Positions 9,414 through 16,451 of a DNA stretch of 64,000 nt are shown here, piece after piece (the stretch's first letter is position 1; each line of letters begins with the position of its first letter). The notes under the pieces were generated by a model. That model searched no databases. It saw nothing but the letters and a program-made list of their open reading frames with translations, and was not told the DNA's origin. Source of the stretch: Gloeomargaritales cyanobacterium VI4D9. Its GTDB lineage: Bacteria > Cyanobacteriota > Cyanobacteriia > Gloeomargaritales > Gloeomargaritaceae. The translations under genes were made by a program, and so were the position numbers. The stretch lies in the NCBI GenBank assembly GCA_927797885.1, contig OV696605.1:62001-126000 (forward strand), in the 5' to 3' direction.

Positions 9414-10772
9414 CTAATTTCCCACCCCGTACCACTGTTGGGGCGTTTGGGGGGGACGCTGGGATGGCTTGGTCGCCGCCGGGGCGTAGAAACTTCCCAC
9501 ACTGGGTTCCGCCCGCCGTTCTAGCCGAGGGGCTGGCTCGTAAAATACGAGGGTTCGCCAGTGGTACACCGCTTGATACAGGGTGGTTTTCACCCCATTG
9601 ACCCCCTGTAGGGATGGGGCGTGCCAACCCCGCACCGGTTCGTAGATGGCTTCCGTGCCTTGGGGTGTGAGGGCGGGAGCGGGTACCAAGCGTGGCTCGT
9701 ACACCACATCCAGGAGGGCTTGGGGTTCACATTGGAACTGGGGTTGGTACACCGCCTGGGCTTCCGCCCGCCAAGACCGGAACATTTGCCCCACATCCAG
9801 CCCCATCGCCCGCTGGAAATGCCATAGCCCCCCTTGCAGGAAAAAGAAGGCTAGGTAAAAGTGGGCATTTGCCAACCACACCCGGGACGAATAGCCCCCC
9901 GTGCCCGTCGGGTCGAAGTAGTAGGGCGTGAACTGCGACTTGAGTTCCAGAGCAGGGCCGTAAAATTCCACCGGGTAGGCGAGGGTATTAAACCCGCAGT
10001 AGTAGGAAGCGGCAAACCCCGCCAGGGCAATCCCAAACAGGGAATAGCTCAAAATCCCATCGGCGGAAAACAAAAAGCGGTTTTTCACCCAACCAAAAGG
10101 CGGCACCAGGATATGCCACGTCCCCCCCAAAAACAACAGCAATGCCACAAGGATATGCCCACCCACCAGGTCTTCCAGGTTATTCACATCAAACAGATGG
10201 GTGCGGTAATCCCACAGGGCAAATACATCTAAATTTGGCTGGCTCACCACCCGCACCTGCCCCAAGGTGGCATCGTACAAACCACCGAAAAACATGGCTT
10301 TGGCAACCAAAAGAACGGCACCAAACCCCAAAATTAACAGGTGGTGCCCCAAAATGAATCCCAACTTCGCCGCATCATCCCAGCGAAAATGAAATTTGCC
10401 CACCGGCGGTCGGGACATTTCCAAACTAGCGGGTAGTTTTTGCCGATGGAACCAGGCACCCCACGCCAATACCCCGGCGGCTACCAGATGAAAACCCGCC
10501 ACCGCCACCAACGGAAACGTATTGACAATCTGCCCGCCCTTGCCCACGCCCAGCCCCAAGGTCGCCAAGTGGGGGAGCAAAATTAACCCCTGTTTGTACA
10601 TCGGGAGCGTGGGGTTATACTTTGCCAATTCAAACAGGGTAAAGGCACCCGCCCAGAGCATGATCAATGCCCCCTGCGCCACGTGTGCCACAATAAACGT
10701 ATTGGATTGGTGAATAAACCGGGCATTACCCGCCCACCAAGGATAGGGGGACAGGCTGGAATTTCGTTTCAT
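9414..10772 (-). CDS. isiX: CP43-like (Pcb/IsiA family) chlorophyll-binding protein with proline-rich tail, IsiX-like
   Basis: 452 residues from the ATG at 10772, which has AAGG seven bases upstream; an in-frame ATG at 10799 is less likely. The first 340 residues match the six-helix chlorophyll-a antenna family of IsiA/Pcb/CP43: WWAGNARF near the start, FLGGTWHI, NAHFYLAFFFLQGGLWH, and many membrane His residues suited to bind chlorophyll. The large CP43 lumenal loop is absent. The last 110 residues are not a PsaL domain. They are soluble, Pro-rich and repeat an aromatic-Tyr-x-Pro motif (VYQP, VYEP, IYEP, FYEP, FYAP). Position 3' of the far-red-type allophycocyanin pair points to IsiX of the low-light (LoLiP) gene cluster rather than iron-stress IsiA, which normally sits with flavodoxin. 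Family certain, subfamily inferred from context. Confidence 0.8.
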   Translation of the reverse strand: MKRNSSLSPYPWWAGNARFIHQSNTFIVAHVAQGALIMLWAGAFTLFELAKYNPTLPMYKQGLILLPHLATLGLGVGKGGQIVNTFPLVAVAGFHLVAAGVLAWGAWFHRQKLPASLEMSRPPVGKFHFRWDDAAKLGFILGHHLLILGFGAVLLVAKAMFFGGLYDATLGQVRVVSQPNLDVFALWDYRTHLFDVNNLEDLVGGHILVALLLFLGGTWHILVPPFGWVKNRFLFSADGILSYSLFGIALAGFAASYYCGFNTLAYPVEFYGPALELKSQFTPYYFDPTGTGGYSSRVWLANAHFYLAFFFLQGGLWHFQRAMGLDVGQMFRSWRAEAQAVYQPQFQCEPQALLDVVYEPRLVPAPALTPQGTEAIYEPVRGWHAPSLQGVNGVKTTLYQAVYHWRTLVFYEPAPRLERRAEPSVGSFYAPAATKPSQRPPQTPQQWYGVGN

Positions 10773-10803
10773 AACAGCACCTTTTGCATGAATAAACATG
10801 AGT

Positions 10804-10937
10804 TATGGCAATCCCAAATGATTCATCAACATCGCCAATTACCTCAGAATTGCCTCAGCATTAAAGCGGGAACATCCCCGACCACTCTCGACGATTCCAG
10901 GAATTAGCTTTGCTCACGATTCACATGAGATTGCCAT
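10804..10937. repeat. Possible highly diverged repeat A between apcB3 and isiX
   Basis: The gap carries TATGGCAATCCCAAATGA at its isiX side and, inverted, ATTGCCATC at the other. These resemble repeat A ends, but the GC-rich core is missing. It may be an old repeat copy or an unrelated inverted repeat. Because it lies in the 5' leader of isiX it could affect isiX expression separately from the allophycocyanin genes. Confidence 0.3.
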
Positions 10938-10951
10938 CCTTCCCTTGGCGG

Positions 10952-11437
10952 TTAGGTCAAACCGGCGATGATGTGATCCAGATAGACTGCGAGTTCCTGA
11001 CCCGCTTCCGCCCCCACGCTGGCATTGAGCACTTCTTTCATCGCATTTAGGGCTTCCACCACCCGGTCAATGGGCACCCCCAGCGCCGTGTAGGTTTCTT
11101 TCAAGCCATTCAATACCCGCTCATCCAGAATGGACGCATCCGCCGCCAACATGGCATAGGTGGCATAGCGCAAAAAGTAGCTCAAATCCCGCAAACAAGC
11201 CGCATAGCGACGGGTCGGGTACATATTTCCCCCCGGCAGGGTAATGTCGCCGTAGAGCAAACTTTTCGCCACCGTCTTGCTAATAATGTCACTGGCGGTC
11301 GCACTAATGATACCGGCGGCTTTGACCCGCATAGTACCCCGTTGGAAGTATTTATTGAGTTGATCCAAGGCGGCACTATTGAGATATTGCCCCTGCTCAT
11401 CGGCGGGGTTAATCAGGGCAGTAATCGTATCTTGCAT
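10952..11437 (-). CDS. apcB3: Allophycocyanin beta-type subunit, ApcB3-like
   Basis: 161-residue phycobiliprotein, the normal ApcB length. The chromophore site is intact: [16 protein letters not shown] places Cys at position 81 and the usually methylated Asn at 71. Compared with core ApcB the sequence is clearly diverged ([36 protein letters not shown]). A good ribosome site (GAGGAG) precedes the ATG. Immediately upstream on the same strand is an ApcD-like gene and downstream a Pcb-like gene. This order fits apcD4-apcB3-isiX, whose ApcD4/ApcB3 products are reported to form low-light allophycocyanin nanotubes. That it is the special paralogue, not the housekeeping ApcB, is inferred from divergence and context. 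Confidence 0.8.
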   Translation of the reverse strand: MQDTITALINPADEQGQYLNSAALDQLNKYFQRGTMRVKAAGIISATASDIISKTVAKSLLYGDITLPGGNMYPTRRYAACLRDLSYFLRYATYAMLAADASILDERVLNGLKETYTALGVPIDRVVEALNAMKEVLNASVGAEAGQELAVYLDHIIAGLT

Positions 11438-11557
11438 GATGTCTCCTCTAGGTAAATCATTGGGCTAAGATTATCCATCGGCATCCTGGCAACTAACCCC
11501 GTAAAATTCACCATTGATTGGCTGGAGAGTGGGGTTTGATTACAGGAATTTTGGAAC

Positions 11558-12031
11558 TTAAAATGCACGAATCAAACGGTCAAAATAGGGAGCGGCTAAC
11601 GCCATTTCTTCCGCAGACATCAGACCAGCGGCTACTTCCTTGAGACTCGCCATCGCCATCCGCAAATTGGCTAAAGGCACCCCCAAAGATACATACATTT
11701 CCCGCATCCCATTCAAGCCAATATCTTCCAAAGGTTTATCATTCCCAGCCAAGACACAATAGCTCACCAAACGGATGTACCACCCCTGATCCCGTTGGCA
11801 GAGGGCGGTTTTTTGAGCATTGCCCCGATTGCTGGGAGTATTGGGACATTTTGCCCAAAAACGCTTGCTCCCTTCCTCCACAATCTTCTTTTCGTTGGCG
11901 GCGAGTTTTTCTGCCACCCGAATCCGCAATGCCCCCTTACTGAAAAACTCTTCCAATTTGTTCAATTCGGTACTGCTGAGGAACCGTTCAGCAGCGTCCG
12001 ACTGGGCGATCACCTGCGCGACAAGACTCAT
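11558..12031 (-). CDS. apcD4: Allophycocyanin alpha-type subunit of the far-red ApcD clade, ApcD4-like
   Basis: 157-residue alpha-type phycobiliprotein. Chromophore-region sequence CPNTPSNRGNAQKTALCQRD gives the bilin-binding Cys at position 78, aligned to Cys81 of core subunits. The short indel and the following QGWYIRLVSYCVLAGN stretch are typical of the ApcD2/3/4 paralogues that bind phycocyanobilin in red-shifted form. Ordinary ApcA and ApcD have GGNAYG at the same place. It is the first gene of apcD4-apcB3-isiX, 120 bp before apcB3. I see no clear ribosome site before the ATG. The subgroup number is inferred from its partners; the far-red-type clade is fairly sure from the motif. Confidence 0.82.
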   Translation of the reverse strand: MSLVAQVIAQSDAAERFLSSTELNKLEEFFSKGALRIRVAEKLAANEKKIVEEGSKRFWAKCPNTPSNRGNAQKTALCQRDQGWYIRLVSYCVLAGNDKPLEDIGLNGMREMYVSLGVPLANLRMAMASLKEVAAGLMSAEEMALAAPYFDRLIRAF

Positions 12032-12060
12032 GGGTTTTGATTAAGATAATTGGACTACAG

Positions 12061-12089
12061 ATAACACAATAAAATGAAGCCTAAAGCAA
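12061..12089 (-). promoter_or_regulatory. Candidate promoter of apcD4-apcB3-isiX
   Basis: On the minus strand TTGCTT (12089-12084) and TGTTAT (12066-12061) are 17 bp apart, an acceptable sigma-70-type pair placed 30-58 bp before the apcD4 start. This is pattern matching only. Confidence 0.3.
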
Positions 12090-12165
12090 CGGAACACATT
12101 ATGAAGAAAAAGTTGTGATTTGAAATAAATGTGCAACAAACAAACGGCGGTTCATGTATTACGAA

Positions 12166-12203
12166 TTGTGTGACAAATCTGTGTGACAAAATTGTGTGAC
12201 GAA
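12166..12203 (-). promoter_or_regulatory. Three direct 13-bp repeats upstream of the apcD4 operon, candidate operator
   Basis: Read on the minus strand the units are TTCGTCACACAAT, TTTGTCACACAGA and TTTGTCACACAA, end to end with a 13-bp period. They lie about 135-170 bp before the apcD4 start and 77 bp or more upstream of the candidate -35 box. Tandem sites this far upstream suit an activator. The factor is unknown. Confidence 0.5.
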
Positions 12204-12242
12204 CACTTCAGGGGTTGCTTCGTTAATCGCGGCAATGGCTCC

Positions 12243-12330
12243 TATAACAATCCCGAAGATTTGTGTGAGCAACCAGGTTCCTGAGAAGGATAGGGCGGTG
12301 CCCTGCCACCCTTGACGTTCTGAGTAGAAA
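12243..12330. repeat. Degenerate repeat A remnant
   Basis: TATAACAATCCC at the left and a GGGCGGTGCCCTGCCACCC core at 12287-12310 resemble repeat A; the right end is not recognisable. The stretch 12032-12670 between apcD4 and the cysteine desulfurase holds no gene. It contains the operator-like repeats, this remnant, a repeat B copy and a complete repeat A copy. Confidence 0.4.
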
Positions 12331-12383
12331 AGTTTCTCTCACAATTTAAGTGTGATTTCTATATTTACTGCCCTAAAGGAAAC

Positions 12384-12491
12384 GTCTGTTAATTCATAAC
12401 TGTTGAGAATACGCCATAGATTCCTGACAATTACTAACGAAGGAGTGGGGCTTTCAAGCTGACTACGTAAGTACGAAAATCAACAAGTATA
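12384..12491. repeat. Repeat B copy 1
   Basis: Shares with 29480-29603 and 49796-49919 the string of short blocks TTAATTCATAACT, TTGAGAAT, ATAATT/ACAATT, GGGGCTT and TAAGTAC-AAAATCAA. It has diverged more than the other two. It is followed directly by repeat A. Confidence 0.6.
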
Positions 12492-12504
12492 GGTAGTCTA
12501 AAAC

Positions 12505-12605
12505 TATAGCAATCCTAAATGAAAATAGAATAGGGGTCGCAGGGGCACCGCCCCCGTCCTTGGTTCTGGAAAATTCTTGTTTGTAAATCAAGTAGGATTG
12601 CTATA
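12505..12605. repeat. Repeat A copy, short variant (101 bp)
   Basis: A clean example with perfect 13-bp terminal inverted repeats TATAGCAATCCTA/TAGGATTGCTATA and the GGGGTCGCAGGGGCACCGCC core. Confidence 0.9.
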
Positions 12606-12670
12606 TAACATTATAACTTTTAAACCCCCTTCTATTTTGGCTAATGCAGGGTTCATGGCAGAATGAAACT

Positions 12671-13840
12671 ATGATTTACCTGGATTACAGTGCCACCACG
12701 CCCCCCCATCCCCAGGTGATCGCCCGGGTCAGCGAGGTTTTGGCGCAGGAGTGGGGCAACCCCAACAGTATTCACCAGTACGGGCAACGGGCGGCTTTGG
12801 CGGTGGAACGGGCACGGCTGGCAGTGGCGGCTTTAGTGGGGGTTACGCCGGAGGAAGTTATTTTCACATCCGGGGGCACCGAAGCCAACCACCTCGCCAT
12901 TTTTGGCATCGCCCAGCAGTACACCTATCCCCAACACATCATGACTTCGGCGGTCGAACATCCGGCCACAAGTGCCCCTTTGGCAGCGCTGGCGCAACGG
13001 GGTTGGCAGATTACCATCTTGCCGGTGGATGCGTGGGGACGGGTTGACCCGGAAACCCTGCGGGCACACTTGCAACCTAACACAGTTCTTGTCAGTATTA
13101 TTTATGGACAAAGTGAAGTAGGGACGTTGCAACCCATTGCGGAAATTGCTCAGATTTGCCGTACCCGGGGTATTGTGTTCCACACCGATGCCGTTCAGGT
13201 GGTGGGGCGTTTGCCGGTGGATGTCCCCAGTTTGGGCGTGGATTTACTTTCTTTATCTGGGCACAAATTTTATGCGCCCCAGGGGTGTGGGGCGTTGGTG
13301 GTGCGGCGGAGTGTGGATGTGAGGCCCTGGTTGTATGGCGGGGGGCAGGAAGGGGGCAAGCGTTCGGGAACGCCGCCGGTGGCTCTATTGGCGGGTTTGG
13401 GGGTGGCGGCGCAGTTAGCCCAGACGGAATTTTTGCCCCAAGTGTCCCAGGTGCGGGCGTTACGAGATTATCTGTGCGCTCGGTTGCAGGAATTGCCGGG
13501 GTTGCGCCTCACCGGCTCCTGGGTGCACCGTTTACCCCACCATGTCAGCGTGGTCTGGACTGGTGGTGATGGGAACCACACGGGCAAAACGTTAGTACAC
13601 TATCTCAGCCAACGGGGGGTCTGCGTAAGTTCCGGTTCCGCCTGCGCCAGTGGCAAAACCCAACCCAGTCCGGTGTTGCAGGCGATGGGTTATGATGACC
13701 ATCTGGCTCGTTGCGGGTTGCGGTTTAGTCTCAGCCATGGAACCACTTATGCCGAAATTGACCAAGCTGTTACTGTTTTGGGGGAAGTGTTACAGCAGTT
13801 GACCCCTGCCCTATCCTGCATCCATAGTAGTTTTAGTTAA
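12671..13840 (+). CDS. Cysteine desulfurase (IscS/NifS type)
   Basis: PLP enzyme that takes sulfur from cysteine for Fe-S clusters and thio-modification. I start it at the ATG at 12671 (MIYLDYSATTPPHPQV), the usual family N-terminus; an upstream ATG at 12644 adds nine residues. From 12671 it is 389 residues. The PLP lysine is in SLSGHKFYAPQGCG, the His that stacks on PLP in TSAVEHPATSAP, and the catalytic Cys in SSGSACASGKTQPS. The active-site segment is of the IscS/NifS class I type. Cyanobacteria carry several paralogues; which one this is cannot be told from the sequence alone. Confidence 0.9.
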   Translation: MIYLDYSATTPPHPQVIARVSEVLAQEWGNPNSIHQYGQRAALAVERARLAVAALVGVTPEEVIFTSGGTEANHLAIFGIAQQYTYPQHIMTSAVEHPATSAPLAALAQRGWQITILPVDAWGRVDPETLRAHLQPNTVLVSIIYGQSEVGTLQPIAEIAQICRTRGIVFHTDAVQVVGRLPVDVPSLGVDLLSLSGHKFYAPQGCGALVVRRSVDVRPWLYGGGQEGGKRSGTPPVALLAGLGVAAQLAQTEFLPQVSQVRALRDYLCARLQELPGLRLTGSWVHRLPHHVSVVWTGGDGNHTGKTLVHYLSQRGVCVSSGSACASGKTQPSPVLQAMGYDDHLARCGLRFSLSHGTTYAEIDQAVTVLGEVLQQLTPALSCIHSSFS

Positions 13841-13975
13841 TCTTGAGCCATATACTTTCGAGGAGCTAGCGGGAGCGCAATATGGGATAATAAATTGCTC
13901 CAATGCCCATGAGATAAAGTTTTTTGGGAGTTGGTGACACCGACTTCACGAGCGACCGGTAGTGCTATCCATACA

Positions 13976-14077
13976 TATAGCAATCCTACTTGATTTTCAA
14001 ACAAAAATTTTTTAGAACCAAATGCGGGGGCGGTGCCCCTGCGACCCCTTGTTTCATTCTCATTTAGGATTGCTATA
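13976..14077. repeat. Repeat A copy, short variant, reverse orientation
   Basis: TATAGCAATCCTACTTGATT to ATTTAGGATTGCTATA with the GC-rich core in reverse orientation. The rest of 13841-14094 holds no recognisable feature. The truncated ABC permease begins about 18 bp after this element. Confidence 0.88.
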
Positions 14078-14094
14078 TAAATAAAGATCAACAC

Positions 14095-14514
14095 GACCTA
14101 GGGGGTGGTCTGCCGGGGGTCGGCGGCTTTTTCCTGGTGGTGGGGATTGTGATGCTGTTGGTCTTGGGCATGACCGCTTTGAGTTTGGGGCTGACCTTTA
14201 CCCTGCCGGGGCACGTGGAATTGCTGGCGGTGATTTTTGTGGTGAATCTGCCCCTTTTGTTTGCCAGTACGGCGTTGGCTCCCCTGGCGTTTATGCCGAA
14301 GTGGTTGCAGGCGATTGCCAGTATCAATCCCCTCAGCTACGCCATCGAGCCGATTCGTTACCTCTATTTGCACCCGGATTGGCAGTGGTCGGGGACGGTG
14401 ATGGCGACCCCCTGGGGGAATTTGTCCCTGGGCGGCTGTTTGCTGATTTTGACCCTGTTTGACGGGTTGATTATCCTGAGCGTTCGCAAATCATTGCACC
14501 GGAAATTGAGTTAG
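14095..14514 (+). pseudogene. ABC-2 type permease, 5'-truncated
   Basis: In-frame coding runs from about 14095 to a stop at 14514 and covers only the last 140 residues of an ABC-2 (NodJ/DrrB-like) exporter permease, a family usually near 260-280 residues. Three hydrophobic helices and the family-typical stretch PLAFMPKWLQAIASINPLSY are present. The N-terminal half, the cognate ATPase and any credible start are missing, and a repeat A copy lies just upstream. It is probably the relic of a deletion. The 3' end overlaps the convergent receiver gene by 44 bp. Confidence 0.7.
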
Positions 14515-15517
14515 GCGGGGGCAGGTGGGATTGGCGTTGTCCCCCCACCACGCTGGCACCAATGGCAGCACCGATAAAGGCTCCCAGGGCGACGGCACCG
14601 ATTAACAACAGCAGGTTCGGGGGTGGGGATGGGGTCTTGGTTTCCAGCTTGGCTTCCAGGGCGGTCAACCGTTCCAGAACGGCATCGGTGCGGGGTAGGT
14701 TCACGATATTTTCGTTCAGACCTTGCAAACTGGTCACCAACTGGGTGAGGGTGTCTTGGCTGAGGCGGCTGTCTTGACCTTGGGCTTCCAGGGCGGCGAC
14801 CTTTTCCCCCAGGTGGCGCAGCTCCTGAACCAGGGGTTCCAACTGCAGGGCGGTTTGCAACCGGGTAAGCCCCACGCTCAATTCCTGCAAATGCCCAGAC
14901 AGGGTATCCGCCGGGGGGCGTTGTTCCAGGGCTTGGATTTGGGCTTCCAGGTTTTGCAGTTGGTTGAGAATGGCAGTGTCGTTTCGGTCGCCGGTGGGCA
15001 ATTCCGGCAACCAAACCGGTTTTTCCTGCAATTTTTGGCTAATTTCCGCCAACTGGGCTTGGATGTGGCTGAGTACCCCGTCGGGTTCGCTGGGGGCTGG
15101 CGTTTCACCGGTGACGGCAATCCCCACGTGTTCCGGGGAAGAAGCAATCATCGGCAGTACCGCATTGATCCGCTCCTCCAACTGGTCTTTGGTGAATTGT
15201 TTGGCTAAAAAATCAAACCCAACAAAGGGATACCCAAACTTATTCACCACCTCATCGTAACTGCTGGAAATGACAATGACCGGCGTATCAGCAAACTTGG
15301 GATTTGCCCGCAGAGCTTGATAAACTTCATAGCCATTCATCCCCGGCATGACAAAATCCAGCAAAATCACATCCGGGTTCACCTCTTCTGCCTTCGCTAA
15401 ACCGGTAGGGCCATCCTTGGCTTCATACACCTCAAACCGTTCCCCGGCTAATTGATCCACTAGGGATTTGCGGATCAAAAAACTGTCGTCAATGACCAAA
15501 ATTTTATTTTTAGGCAT
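14471..15517 (-). CDS. Receiver-domain protein with coiled coil and C-terminal membrane anchor
   Basis: 348 residues. Residues 1-125 are a complete CheY-like receiver: acidic pair D10-D11, phospho-acceptor D54 in VILLDFVMPG, the Ser motif VISSS and the conserved Lys in DFLAKQF. No DNA-binding or enzymatic output domain follows. Residues 140-290 are rich in Leu, Gln and Glu and look like long coiled coils. Residues 298-325 (NLLLLIGAVALGAFIGAAIG and on) form a hydrophobic, Gly/Ala-rich membrane segment near the C-terminus. It could localise a phospho-signal at the membrane, or oligomerise when phosphorylated. No kinase partner is adjacent. Receiver certain, function unknown. Confidence 0.85.
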   Translation of the reverse strand: MPKNKILVIDDSFLIRKSLVDQLAGERFEVYEAKDGPTGLAKAEEVNPDVILLDFVMPGMNGYEVYQALRANPKFADTPVIVISSSYDEVVNKFGYPFVGFDFLAKQFTKDQLEERINAVLPMIASSPEHVGIAVTGETPAPSEPDGVLSHIQAQLAEISQKLQEKPVWLPELPTGDRNDTAILNQLQNLEAQIQALEQRPPADTLSGHLQELSVGLTRLQTALQLEPLVQELRHLGEKVAALEAQGQDSRLSQDTLTQLVTSLQGLNENIVNLPRTDAVLERLTALEAKLETKTPSPPPNLLLLIGAVALGAFIGAAIGASVVGGQRQSHLPPPNSISGAMICERSG

Positions 15518-15584
15518 GGCGAACCCCCTGAAACAGCCCTGGTATAGTTGTACCAGAGATCACCCAATTTGGGGGTTATCTGCA

Positions 15585-16349
15585 TTACCCTAGGGTGTGG
15601 CGCACCGGAATCCCCCGGTCGGTCAAATACTGTTTGATCTGGCTCACGGTCACTTCCCCGTAATGCAGTAAGGAAGCCAAAAGTGCCGCCCCGGCTTGCC
15701 CCTGGGTCAAAACCTCCCCAATATGCTCACAGGTTCCCGCTCCCCCGGAAGCAATCACCGGCACGGACACCCGTTGGGCAATTGTCTGGATTAAATCCAG
15801 ATCATAGCCTGCTTTTGTACCATCAGTATCCATACTGGTGACTAACAATTCCCCAGCTCCCCGCTCTACCACTTCCTCCGCCCAGGTGATGGCATCTTTG
15901 CCCGTGTCCTGCCGTCCCCCCCGCACCCAAACCGTCCAGCGCTCCCCCACCCGGCGGGCATCAATGGCGACCACAATACATTGACGACCGAAGCGTTCGC
16001 TGGCCTGGTTGACCAAATCCGGGTGGCGCACGGCGGCGGAATTGAGGCTCACCTTGTCTGCCCCCGCCCGCAAAATGGCTTTGATGGTGTCCAAATCCCC
16101 GATGCCCCCCCCCACCGTGAGCGGGATAAACACCTGGCTGGCGGTACGCTCAATGATGTCAAGCAACACGCCCCGGTCCTCGTGGGTAGCGGTAATATCC
16201 AGAAAAACCAACTCATCCGCCCCGGCTTGGTTGTAGGCTTGGGCGAGGCAAACGGGGTCACCGGCATCCCGCAGGTTGACAAAATTCACCCCTTTGACCA
16301 CCCGTCCCCCATGCACATCCAGGCAGGGAATGATCCGTTTGGCTAACAT
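15585..16349 (-). CDS. hisF: Imidazole glycerol phosphate synthase cyclase subunit HisF
   Basis: 254 residues from the ATG at 16349 ([20 protein letters not shown]); an upstream ATG at 16382 would add an atypical 11 residues. It makes IGP and AICAR in histidine and purine metabolism together with HisH. It is a (beta/alpha)8 barrel with catalytic D11 in CLDVHGG and the second Asp in VVAIDARR; phosphate-binding loops TVGGGIG and ASGGAGT are present. hisH is not adjacent. hisIE lies far away at 44.7 kb, so histidine genes are dispersed as usual in cyanobacteria. Confidence 0.96.
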   Translation of the reverse strand: MLAKRIIPCLDVHGGRVVKGVNFVNLRDAGDPVCLAQAYNQAGADELVFLDITATHEDRGVLLDIIERTASQVFIPLTVGGGIGDLDTIKAILRAGADKVSLNSAAVRHPDLVNQASERFGRQCIVVAIDARRVGERWTVWVRGGRQDTGKDAITWAEEVVERGAGELLVTSMDTDGTKAGYDLDLIQTIAQRVSVPVIASGGAGTCEHIGEVLTQGQAGAALLASLLHYGEVTVSQIKQYLTDRGIPVRHTLG

Positions 16350-16451
16350 AGTTCGCCCCGACGGATGGGGATTTTTGCCCAATTCCGGCTCATTTTGGGA
16401 TTGGTTGGTTTGCAGACTGCTTTAATTATAAGGTATCCATATAACTGAGAA

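Noticed and set aside
9414-10772. Iron-stress IsiA or an IsiA-PsaL fusion
   Set aside because: The tail lacks PsaL sequence, no flavodoxin gene follows, and the upstream genes are far-red-type allophycocyanins.
10952-11437. Housekeeping ApcB or ApcF
   Set aside because: The sequence departs from core ApcB at many normally fixed sites and its partner is a far-red-clade ApcD; still, only a tree would settle it.
9414-12031. A far-red photoacclimation (FaRLiP) cluster
   Set aside because: No apcE2, psaA2/psbA-type paralogues, chlF or rfpABC genes are visible; only the three-gene set typical of LoLiP is present.
14083-14100. Short shared string AAGATCAACACNACC also at 27594-27608
   Set aside because: Only about 15 bp in two places, too short to call a repeat or regulatory site.
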